From an uncultured Muribaculaceae bacterium (GTDB lineage Bacteria; Bacteroidota; Bacteroidia; Bacteroidales; Muribaculaceae): a DNA stretch of 5,894 bases. The stretch lies in contig CAKTOT010000118.1 of assembly GCA_934590135.1 (NCBI GenBank), forward strand, positions 1 to 5,894. Direction: 5' to 3'. Each line of letters begins with the position of its first letter. Positions within the stretch are counted from its first letter, which is position 1. Of this stretch, positions 1 to 5,891 are shown piece after piece. The notes under the pieces were generated by a model. It worked only from the letters and a program-made list of their open reading frames with translations. It searched no databases and had not been told where the DNA came from. Made by a program: the position numbers and the translations under genes.

Positions 1-3
1 CAC

Positions 4-57
4 TACTAAGGTAGTTATTTTCTGCCTTAGTGACTACTTCCTTTTTCTTTTTTTTCG
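4..57 (+). terminator. Terminator-like hairpin with long T-rich tract at window start
   Basis: ACTAAGG (5-11) and CCTTAGT (25-31) are perfectly complementary with a 13-nt loop, and a T-G wobble at 4/32 adds one pair. A T-rich stretch runs from 38 to 57. A second, mutually exclusive hairpin is possible between GTAGT (11-15) and ACTAC (33-37), which abuts the T-rich tract directly. The layout fits an intrinsic terminator for a + strand gene or RNA ending left of the window. The stems are short and only moderately GC-rich, and the upstream gene is not visible, so the call is tentative. Confidence 0.42.
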
Positions 58-136
58 ATTTATTTAGGACAATATTGCAAAAAAGCCTAAACAGGCATCA
101 CACATACGCCTTTGGCACGAATATTGCACACATATA

Positions 137-235
137 TGGGAGTTGTCACACCTCGTACACGCTTTATGCGTCATCATTCGGACACGACAACCACGCGAGC
201 GATGACATCGTTGTTCGCCATACATACAACTCCCA
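137..235 (+). promoter_or_regulatory. Possible structured 5' leader of clpC (inverted repeat closing a branched fold)
   Basis: TGGGAGTTGT (137-146) is the exact reverse complement of ACAACTCCCA (226-235), giving ten pairs around a 79-nt interior. Inside lie two further hairpins: ACGC (159-162) with GCGT (168-171) around TTTAT, and CGACAAC (185-191) with GTTGTTCG (210-217), where one T is bulged. Together they can be drawn as a three-way junction ending 27 nt before the clpC start codon. The pairing is read directly from the sequence. A regulatory role is inference, and I do not recognise it as a known riboswitch or leader family. A 10-bp chance repeat in about 260 nt is uncommon but possible. 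Confidence 0.3.
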
Positions 236-251
236 CCAAGTCCACTATAAT

Positions 252-255
252 GGAG
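252..255 (+). promoter_or_regulatory. Shine-Dalgarno-like site of clpC
   Basis: GGAG lies 7 nt before the ATG at 263, with a purine-rich spacer. It is the only recognisable Shine-Dalgarno match in front of any gene in the window; the other three starts have A/C-rich upstream sequence, as is usual in Bacteroidetes. The site overlaps an out-of-frame ATG at 250, which opens a seven-codon frame (MEKNGE, stop at 271-273). Confidence 0.5.
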
Positions 256-262
256 AAAAAGA

Positions 263-2809
263 ATGGAGAATAAGTTTTCAAAAGAAATACACGAAATCAT
301 TAAACAAAGCACACAGCTGGCCACTCGTCACAATGTCAAGACATTACGACCGGAGTTTATATTGCTTGCCATGAACGACGAGGCCAATTGCGGCTATCGT
401 CTTCTGTCCAAGGTAAGCGATGACGCCACAATACATCGGCTGTTTGACGACCTCGATGACGGGCTATACGACCTGGATGACACCGGCGACGGCCAATTCA
501 GCGTCAGCACATTGACCAACCGCATAGTCAAACTCAGCACTCTTGAGGCGCGTATTTTACACGATGAAGTTATAGATAGTCGGCATCTAATGCTGGCTAT
601 GTTTCACAATTGCGAAATCGCCGGAATGGAATTTTTAAAACCTTTTGTACTTGCGGGTATAACATACAACCGCCTCTTTGCCGAGGCTTCAAACGACAAC
701 GAAGCTACCGAGCCGGCCGAAACCGGGCAAGCAGAAGCAGCCGTCGGATCGCTGGACACGGACGACGGCGACATTGCCGAAGCACCAGGCGATAAGCCGC
801 AAGGCGGCAACAGCCCCTCTCGCAGCTCGCACAAGTCTGCCAAAGGGACAACCACGGACACCCCGATGTTGGATAAATTCGGACACGACATGACACGCGC
901 CGCCGCCGAAGACAAACTCGACCCCGTAGTCGGCCGCGAAACCGAGATAGAGCGTCTGGCACAGATACTGAGCCGACGCAAGAAGAACAACCCGGTGCTG
1001 ATAGGCGAACCTGGCGTAGGCAAAAGCGCCATCGTCGAGGGTCTTGCACTACGCATCATCCATCGTCAAGTGCCTCGCGTGCTTTTCAATAAGCGCGTAG
1101 TATCACTGGATATGGCATCCATAGTGGCCGGCACAAAATATCGTGGCGAATTTGAGGAACGCATCAAGAATGTTCTTGACGAGCTGGCCAAGAATCCCAA
1201 TGTCATACTATTTATAGATGAGATACACACCATAGTCGGAGCCGGCAACGCGCAAGGCTCAATGGATGCCGCCAATATGCTCAAACCGGCTCTGGCTCGC
1301 GGTGAGATTCAATGCATCGGCGCAACAACACTGGACGAGTACCGTAAAAACATTGAGAAGGACGGAGCCCTTGAACGTCGATTCCAAAAAGTAATGGTCG
1401 AACCGACCACCGCTGCCGAGACACTCGAAATTCTCAACAACATCAAGGACAAGTACGAGCAGCACCACAACGTCACATATACACCCGAAGCTCTTGAAGC
1501 CTGCGTCAGCCTCACCGACAGGTACATTAGCGACCGCAACTTTCCGGACAAAGCCATAGACGCTATGGACGAGGCGGGGTCGCGCGTCCACATCACCAAT
1601 ATTAAGGTACCCGAGCAAATCGAAAACCTGGAACGTGAAATTGAAGATGCCACCGCCAAGAAGCTTGAAGCGGCACGTGCTCAGGACTTTGAGCGTGCGG
1701 CGACATTCCGCGATAAAGCGCAACACCTGACCGACCAACTCGAACAGGCAAAGCAAGACTGGGAAAAGGCTCTCGAGCAATCACGCGAAACCGTTGATGC
1801 AGATCGTGTAGCCGAAGTTGTAGCAATGATGACCGGTGTGCCGGTACAACGCATAGCTATGGCCGAGGGACGACGTTTGCTCGAAATGGCTCCCGCACTA
1901 AAGAAAGTCATTATCGGCCAAGACGCCGCTATAGACAAAGTAGTCAAGGCAATACAGCGCAACCGCATAGGACTTAAAGACCCGAACAAACCGATAGGCT
2001 CGTTCTTGTTCCTGGGTCCCACAGGCGTAGGCAAGACACATCTAGCCAAGAGCCTGGCCAAGTATATGTTTGACTCGGCAGAGAACCTCATACGCATAGA
2101 TATGAGTGAGTATATGGAGAAGTTCACCGTGTCCCGGCTCGTAGGTGCACCTCCGGGATACGTGGGCTACGAAGAAGGCGGACAACTGACCGAGCGCGTG
2201 CGTCGTCATCCATACTCAATCGTACTACTGGACGAGGTAGAGAAAGCCCATCCAGACGTATTCAACCTACTGCTGCAAGTTATGGACGAAGGCCGTCTCA
2301 CCGACAGCCTCGGAAGACAGGTTGATTTCAAAAATACAATAATAATAATGACCAGCAACGTCGGCTCGCGCCAGCTCAAGGAATTTGGCAACGGCGTAGG
2401 ATTTGCCACCGGCGATGCATCAAGCAAGGAATACAGCCAAAGCGTCATCCAAAAAGCACTCAACAAAACTTTCTCGCCCGAATTCCTAAACCGCGTAGAC
2501 GATATTGTAATGTTCGACCAACTGGATCGCAACGCAATATTCCGCATCATAGACATCGAATTGGCCGGATTCTATAAACGCGTAGACGATTTGGGTTATA
2601 CACTCGAATTGACCGAAGCCGCCAAGAACTACGTAGCAGACAAGGGATACGACCGACAGTATGGAGCCCGACCGCTTAAGCGTGCCATACAAAAGTACCT
2701 CGAAGACCCCTTGGCCGAAATGATAATATCGGCACAAGTGATGCCCGGCAGTAAGATTGTCATCGACTACGACAAGGACAACGACCGCATAACCAGCGAA
2801 ATACGCTGA
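263..2809 (+). CDS. clpC: ATP-dependent Clp protease ATP-binding subunit ClpC
   Basis: This is a hexameric AAA+ unfoldase that threads substrate proteins into the ClpP peptidase in the cytoplasm. Its 848 residues are the normal ClpC length. In order: a Clp N-domain (about 1-140); a low-complexity linker, acidic then Ser/Thr/Lys-rich (about 141-200); the D1 ATPase with Walker A GEPGVGKS (248-255), pore loop KYRG (292-295), Walker B ILFIDE (315-320) and arginines 372-373; a short middle domain with a UVR-like helical motif (about 462-500), which marks ClpC rather than ClpB or ClpA; and the D2 ATPase with Walker A GPTGVGKT (585-592), pore loop GYVG (632-635), Walker B VLLDE (654-658), FLNR (741-744) and sensor-2 GARPLKR (801-807). 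A VGF tripeptide at 712-714 sits where ClpC proteins carry the ClpP-docking loop, so partnership with ClpP is expected; no clpP is in the window. The start is fixed by an in-frame TAA at 248-250 and a GGAG 7 nt upstream. The N-domain is divergent: the usual PEHLLL is PEFILL (30-35), and residues 62-79 are Asp-rich. The gene is transcribed alone, ending at a strong terminator. ClpC identity is secure; adaptor use is unknown. Confidence 0.96.
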   Translation: MENKFSKEIHEIIKQSTQLATRHNVKTLRPEFILLAMNDEANCGYRLLSKVSDDATIHRLFDDLDDGLYDLDDTGDGQFSVSTLTNRIVKLSTLEARILHDEVIDSRHLMLAMFHNCEIAGMEFLKPFVLAGITYNRLFAEASNDNEATEPAETGQAEAAVGSLDTDDGDIAEAPGDKPQGGNSPSRSSHKSAKGTTTDTPMLDKFGHDMTRAAAEDKLDPVVGRETEIERLAQILSRRKKNNPVLIGEPGVGKSAIVEGLALRIIHRQVPRVLFNKRVVSLDMASIVAGTKYRGEFEERIKNVLDELAKNPNVILFIDEIHTIVGAGNAQGSMDAANMLKPALARGEIQCIGATTLDEYRKNIEKDGALERRFQKVMVEPTTAAETLEILNNIKDKYEQHHNVTYTPEALEACVSLTDRYISDRNFPDKAIDAMDEAGSRVHITNIKVPEQIENLEREIEDATAKKLEAARAQDFERAATFRDKAQHLTDQLEQAKQDWEKALEQSRETVDADRVAEVVAMMTGVPVQRIAMAEGRRLLEMAPALKKVIIGQDAAIDKVVKAIQRNRIGLKDPNKPIGSFLFLGPTGVGKTHLAKSLAKYMFDSAENLIRIDMSEYMEKFTVSRLVGAPPGYVGYEEGGQLTERVRRHPYSIVLLDEVEKAHPDVFNLLLQVMDEGRLTDSLGRQVDFKNTIIIMTSNVGSRQLKEFGNGVGFATGDASSKEYSQSVIQKALNKTFSPEFLNRVDDIVMFDQLDRNAIFRIIDIELAGFYKRVDDLGYTLELTEAAKNYVADKGYDRQYGARPLKRAIQKYLEDPLAEMIISAQVMPGSKIVIDYDKDNDRITSEIR

Positions 2810-2827
2810 TATAGCACAACACTATCA

Positions 2828-2874
2828 ACGACGAGAGCACAAAACATTTGTACTCCCGTCGTCTATTATTTTCG
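2828..2874 (+). terminator. Intrinsic terminator after clpC
   Basis: ACGACGAGAG (2828-2837) pairs with CTCCCGTCGT (2853-2862) at nine of ten positions; the exception is A2834 with C2856. The loop continues the stem: after one mismatch, ACAAA (2839-2843) pairs with TTTGT (2847-2851) around a three-base loop. A T-rich tail follows at 2863-2872. It starts 18 nt after the clpC stop codon. The extended stem plus T tract makes a good rho-independent terminator and separates clpC from the downstream unit. Confidence 0.78.
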
Positions 2875-2990
2875 TTAGGGTCATACCCCGGCAAAGCATC
2901 CCATTCGACGTATATTACAATCCGGACATTTGTCTTAAAGCACCTGACGAACCTGTACTTTAACCCAATATACATTAGAACGCACAATGG

Positions 2991-3023
2991 TTTGTCTATC
3001 TTCTGATTTATGCGTACATTTGC
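2991..3023 (+). promoter_or_regulatory. Bacteroidetes-type promoter for the DUF1599/MauE-like operon
   Basis: TTTG (2991-2994) and TACATTTGC (3015-3023) are separated by 20 bp. This matches the Bacteroides primary-sigma consensus, a -33 TTTG and a -7 TAnnTTTG with a spacer of about 19-21 bp. Transcription would start near 3026-3030, giving a leader of roughly 22-26 nt. The rest of the 2875-2990 gap shows no gene. A GACATTTG at 2925-2932 resembles a -7 element but lacks a -33 partner. Confidence 0.82.
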
Positions 3024-3051
3024 ATCATAATACACATACAACGACACCACT

Positions 3052-3612
3052 ATGCCCGACAATAGCATACACCCGGACACCGACGGCCAATTCAAAGAGG
3101 CACTGAAGCGCTGCCGCGACATCTTTGCACGCAAATTGCAAGACTACGGTCCGTCATGGCGCATAATGCGCCCCGCCGCACTCACCGACCAGTTATTAAT
3201 CAAGGCCAAACGCATACGTACGCTTGAAACCACCGGTGTCAGCCGCGTCGGCGAAGGTATACTGCCCGAATTTGTAGCCCTTGTCAACTACGCCATTGTC
3301 GGTACAATTCAACTGCGTCACGGATACGCAGATCATAAAGATATGTCGGCCGATGAAGCACTGGCCTTATACGACACAGTTGCCGATGAAGCATTCGCAC
3401 TTATGCAGGCCAAGAATCACGACTACGGCGAGGCGTGGCGTATGATGCGCGTATTGTCATATACCGATTTGATACTTACAAAGATTGAGCGAATCAAGGA
3501 AATCGAAGACCACGGCGGAGCCACCTCCGTATCCGAAGGCATTGACGCCAACTATATGGACATCCTCAATTACGCTATATTCGCTGTCATCAAACTCACC
3601 GAAACCTGCTGA
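3052..3612 (+). CDS. Tandem DUF1599-type protein of unknown function
   Basis: This 186-residue protein, probably soluble and helical, contains two copies of one domain. The copies (about 14-88 and 107-182) share DYG (31-33 and 124-126), W36/W129, MR (39-40 and 132-133), K..RI (51-55 and 144-148), EGI (68-70 and 162-164) and NYAI (79-82 and 173-176), at an offset of 93-94 residues. I recognise this as the DUF1599 family common in Bacteroidetes. From memory, DUF1599 has been linked to nucleotide-modification-associated domains, but I cannot confirm any activity and assign none. There is no signal peptide or membrane segment. The start is the first ATG downstream of a consensus promoter, and no Shine-Dalgarno is seen. 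It is followed 5 bp later by the MauE-like gene, so co-transcription and possibly translational coupling are likely. Family membership is fairly sure; function is unknown. Confidence 0.85.
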   Translation: MPDNSIHPDTDGQFKEALKRCRDIFARKLQDYGPSWRIMRPAALTDQLLIKAKRIRTLETTGVSRVGEGILPEFVALVNYAIVGTIQLRHGYADHKDMSADEALALYDTVADEAFALMQAKNHDYGEAWRMMRVLSYTDLILTKIERIKEIEDHGGATSVSEGIDANYMDILNYAIFAVIKLTETC

Positions 3613-3617
3613 CCACA

Positions 3618-4913
3618 ATGGCAGCCATCGAAAACGTTTTACGGCAATTACGCCCCACGGGGACACGTTCAACCGCCATACTTGTATGGACGCTACGCGT
3701 CATCGTCGGTGCCGTCTTCATATTCTCCGGATGGGTCAAAGCCGTTGATATTTGGGGCGGCACATACAAAATTAGCGAATACCTCGGCGTATGGCACATA
3801 GCACTACCCGACAGCGTCACCGCATTAGCTGCCGCAGCATTGGCTATGGCCGAATTTTTGTCCGGCGTCATGATACTCCTCGGATGCTTCAGGCGTATGG
3901 TCATAAGACTCACCGCCATATTTATGGCAGCCATGACTATACTGACGCTATATCTATGGATAGCCGATCCGGTCAAGGACTGCGGATGCTTCGGCGATGC
4001 CGTCATTCTGTCCAACGCCGCCACCTTCTGGAAAAACATAGCAATTGATGTCATACTATTCGTATTGTGGATCAATAACCACCGAACCGGAACACTGATA
4101 CATACACGCCTGCAATGGCTGGCCGTCATAGCTACCGCCGCCTTTATCGGGTACATCGAGTACATCGGATATCGTATTCAGCCGGTACAAGACTTCCGTG
4201 GATACGCTCCCGGCACCATACTGACCCGCGATGACAACGATAGCAACAATGACGATATTCGCTTCATATACGCCAAACACGGCATTGAGCAATCCTTTGC
4301 CCCGGACAGCCTACCCGATGAAGACAGCGGATGGACATTCATTCGGCGCGATACCCAAAGCGATAGTAAAGACAAATCTCTGACATTTTTCGCCCCTGGA
4401 GGCGAGGACGTCACCGCCGATATCATATCAGGCGATGCGACCCAAGTCATACTTCTTGTGCCTGACCCACGGCACTACGAGCGCACTCGCAGTGCTATGG
4501 CTAATGAACTATATGGAGCTCTCACAGCCCACGGCGGTGATATGTTTGCCGTTGTAGGAACTGATGATAGTTCCGCTATGGTCTGGGCCGACAAAGTACG
4601 CGCCCACTACCCCGTATACACTGCCGATGACACCGACCTCAAAATGCTGGCGCGCGGCAACGCTGCACTCGTGTGTCTGCACAATGGGCGTATTGCTTGG
4701 AAACAGAACACATTGACACTTCCGCACAACTTGGGCGTCAGCGTCATGCAGGACGGATTGGCCGTACTAGACGACCCTGCATACATTGACACGTTGCACA
4801 CGGAAGCCTCTGCACGTCATGCCGCCGAGATATACATACTCGTCTTAGCCGTCTTGATGGCCATGACATTACCTCCGACCATCCGCAATAGGCTGAACGC
4901 AAAAAATGCTTAG
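3618..4913 (+). CDS. MauE/DoxX-family membrane protein with C-terminal thioredoxin-like domain
   Basis: This 431-residue inner-membrane protein is probably redox-associated. Hydrophobic segments lie at about 20-38, 67-90, 96-115, 140-153, 165-184 and 403-420. Positive charges flank the predicted cytoplasmic ends (R9/R12/R17, RRMVIR 92-97, HRTGTLIHTR 155-164, C-terminal RNRLNAK), which puts both termini inside. The DCGCFGD motif (121-127) then falls in the periplasm. A CGCFG motif after the third helix is typical of Bacteroidetes MauE/DoxX-like proteins; the family includes the methylamine-utilisation protein MauE, thought to act in disulfide chemistry. Residues about 200-400 form a periplasmic domain whose strand pattern (QVILLVPDP 276-284, ALVCLHNGRIAWK 350-362) suggests a degenerate thioredoxin/peroxiredoxin fold. 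It has no CxxC; its only cysteine is C353. The last helix re-anchors the domain. It lies 5 bp after the DUF1599 gene in a probable operon, and no terminator separates it from the tpiA promoter. ATA is the commonest isoleucine codon (10 of 17 in the first 160 codons). The family call is good; the electron partner and substrate are unknown. Confidence 0.85.
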   Translation: MAAIENVLRQLRPTGTRSTAILVWTLRVIVGAVFIFSGWVKAVDIWGGTYKISEYLGVWHIALPDSVTALAAAALAMAEFLSGVMILLGCFRRMVIRLTAIFMAAMTILTLYLWIADPVKDCGCFGDAVILSNAATFWKNIAIDVILFVLWINNHRTGTLIHTRLQWLAVIATAAFIGYIEYIGYRIQPVQDFRGYAPGTILTRDDNDSNNDDIRFIYAKHGIEQSFAPDSLPDEDSGWTFIRRDTQSDSKDKSLTFFAPGGEDVTADIISGDATQVILLVPDPRHYERTRSAMANELYGALTAHGGDMFAVVGTDDSSAMVWADKVRAHYPVYTADDTDLKMLARGNAALVCLHNGRIAWKQNTLTLPHNLGVSVMQDGLAVLDDPAYIDTLHTEASARHAAEIYILVLAVLMAMTLPPTIRNRLNAKNA

Positions 4914-4963
4914 GCGACACATCGTCCGGCCGTAATCTCGCAGCATGCCACAGACCTCGCAGC

Positions 4964-4997
4964 TATTGCCTATTACAAAAAAAAGCCGTAAATTTGC
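4964..4997 (+). promoter_or_regulatory. Bacteroidetes-type promoter for tpiA
   Basis: TATTG (4964-4968) supplies the -33 TTG and TAAATTTGC (4989-4997) is a perfect -7 element; the spacer 4969-4988 is 20 bp, the same as in the promoter at 2991. Transcription would start near 5000-5004, leaving a leader of about 70 nt. The element lies within the 158-bp gap after the MauE-like gene, and I see no terminator in that gap, so tpiA may also receive read-through. The repeat CTCGCAG occurs at 4937-4943 and 4957-4963, just upstream; its meaning is unclear. Confidence 0.8.
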
Positions 4998-5008
4998 ACC
5001 TTGATATC

Positions 5009-5025
5009 GGGACAACAGCCGTCCC
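5009..5025 (+). promoter_or_regulatory. Small hairpin near the 5' end of the tpiA mRNA
   Basis: GGGAC (5009-5013) and GTCCC (5021-5025) pair perfectly around a 7-nt loop, followed by TTTAT. It would begin only 5-10 nt after the predicted transcription start. Such 5'-terminal stems can protect mRNA from decay; a role here is inference. The stem is too short to be a convincing terminator. Confidence 0.35.
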
Positions 5026-5071
5026 TTTATCCAAGACAACTAAACGCAAAACAAAATATTATATACAACAA

Positions 5072-5830
5072 ATGAGAAAGAACATTGTTGCCGGCAACTG
5101 GAAAATGAACACCACGCTCAGCGCCGGCGTAGAACTTGCATCTCAAGTAGACAGCGCACTCAAAAACATCACCCCCAAGTGTGACGTCATCATCTGCGTA
5201 CCCTTCACCCACCTTGCTCCCGTAAATGCCATAATTACAAACAAAGGTAAACTCGGGCTGGGTGCAGAGAACTGCGCCGACCACGTCAAAGGCGCTTATA
5301 CCGGCGAAGTTTCCGCCGAAATGGTAGCATCCACCGGAGCCACCTACGTCATTCTCGGCCACAGCGAACGCCGCCAGTACTATGGCGAAACCGCCGAAAC
5401 TCTCCGCGAAAAAGTAGCCTTGGCTCTCGCCAACGGTCTGACGCCCATATTCTGCATTGGCGAAGTTCTCGAAGAGCGTGAAGCCGGCAAACACTTCGAT
5501 GTAGTTAAAGCCCAACTCGAAGACGGACTATTCAATCTCTCCGCCGAAGACTTCGGCAAAATCATCGTAGCCTACGAACCCGTATGGGCCATCGGCACAG
5601 GCAAGACCGCCACAGCCGAGCAAGCCGAAGAAATCCACAAATACGTGCGCAGCGTCATCGCCGAAAAATACGGCAATGATGTAGCCGAAAACACCTCCAT
5701 CCTCTATGGCGGTAGCTGCAAGCCCGGCAACGCCCGCGAGCTCTTTGCTCAGCCCGATATAGATGGCGGCCTCATCGGCGGCGCAGCCCTCAAGTGTGAA
5801 GACTTCATGGGTATCGTCAACGCATTCTAA
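5072..5830 (+). CDS. tpiA: Triosephosphate isomerase
   Basis: This cytoplasmic glycolytic enzyme interconverts dihydroxyacetone phosphate and glyceraldehyde 3-phosphate. At 252 residues it has the family's normal length for a TIM barrel. Catalytic residues are all present: N9 and K11 in AGNWKMN (7-13), H97 in GHSER (96-100) and E169 in YEPVWAIGTGK (168-178), where the flexible loop 6 begins. Phosphate-binding segments YGGSCKPGN (212-220) and DGGLIGGAALK (231-241) are intact; cysteine in YGGSC, where many phyla have valine, agrees with Bacteroidetes. The ATG at 5072 is chosen because the protein begins MRKNIVAGNWKMN, as homologues do. An in-frame TTG at 4994 lies inside the -7 promoter element and cannot be the start of a transcript made there. 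No Shine-Dalgarno is visible; the upstream sequence is A/T-rich. Only 3 of 18 isoleucines use ATA, suggesting adaptation to high expression. In related genomes tpiA is often next to DUF1599 and DoxX-like genes (from memory). Confidence 0.98.
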   Translation: MRKNIVAGNWKMNTTLSAGVELASQVDSALKNITPKCDVIICVPFTHLAPVNAIITNKGKLGLGAENCADHVKGAYTGEVSAEMVASTGATYVILGHSERRQYYGETAETLREKVALALANGLTPIFCIGEVLEEREAGKHFDVVKAQLEDGLFNLSAEDFGKIIVAYEPVWAIGTGKTATAEQAEEIHKYVRSVIAEKYGNDVAENTSILYGGSCKPGNARELFAQPDIDGGLIGGAALKCEDFMGIVNAF

Positions 5831-5856
5831 GCACAACAACACGATTATTAGCAAAT

Positions 5857-5891
5857 TGTCCCCGAAGGCACACTATATGCCTCCGGGGACA
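5857..5891 (+). terminator. Strong hairpin after tpiA, probable terminator
   Basis: GTCCCCGAAGGCA (5858-5870) pairs with TGCCTCCGGGGAC (5878-5890) at 12 of 13 positions (A5865 opposite C5883), around the loop CACTATA. T5857 and A5891 add one more pair. It starts 26 nt after the tpiA stop. The window ends three bases later, so a T tract cannot be seen. It could be a terminator for tpiA on + or, if convergent genes follow, a shared one. Confidence 0.65.

Larger units (their letters stand above)
58..262 (+). other. Non-coding region and leader upstream of clpC
   Basis: No credible gene is seen here; short open frames on either strand resemble no known protein. No TTTG-N20-TAnnTTTG promoter was found, unlike the two other intergenic gaps in this window, so the clpC promoter is either weak, of another sigma class, or left of the window. 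No CIRCE-type heat-shock operator (TTAGCACTC-N9-GAGTGCTAA) is present. The nonamer AATATTGCA occurs twice in direct orientation, at 71-79 and 120-128. The right half holds a long inverted repeat, listed separately. Confidence 0.6.

Noticed and set aside
200..210. CGATGACATCG palindrome as a CIRCE-like or other operator
   Set aside because: The half-sites are only five bases and do not match CIRCE; it is better explained as part of the larger fold at 185-217.
30..374. 114-codon open frame running from the T-rich tract into clpC
   Set aside because: It begins with a poly-Phe stretch from the T tract, overlaps the clpC start by more than 100 bp in another frame and resembles no protein.
604..1059. 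151-codon open frame on the - strand inside clpC
   Set aside because: It is antisense to the low-complexity linker and start of D1; its Ser/Pro-rich composition is what that GC-rich stretch produces in the reverse frame.
1259..1780. 173-codon open frame on the - strand inside clpC
   Set aside because: It is a shadow of the D1/middle-domain coding sequence of clpC, with no promoter or ribosome site and no recognisable family.
2925..2932. GACATTTG as a second -7 element upstream of the DUF1599 gene
   Set aside because: The first base deviates from TAnnTTTG and no TTG or TTTG lies 19-21 bp upstream.
3596..4165. 189-codon open frame on the - strand
   Set aside because: It lies opposite the MauE-like gene, shows no recognisable domain, and its composition follows from the codon pattern of the + strand gene.
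4994..5071. N-terminal extension of tpiA from an in-frame TTG, giving 278 residues
   Set aside because: The TTG is part of the -7 promoter element TAAATTTGC, the extension resembles no triosephosphate isomerase, and the family start MRKNIVAGNWKMN begins at 5072.
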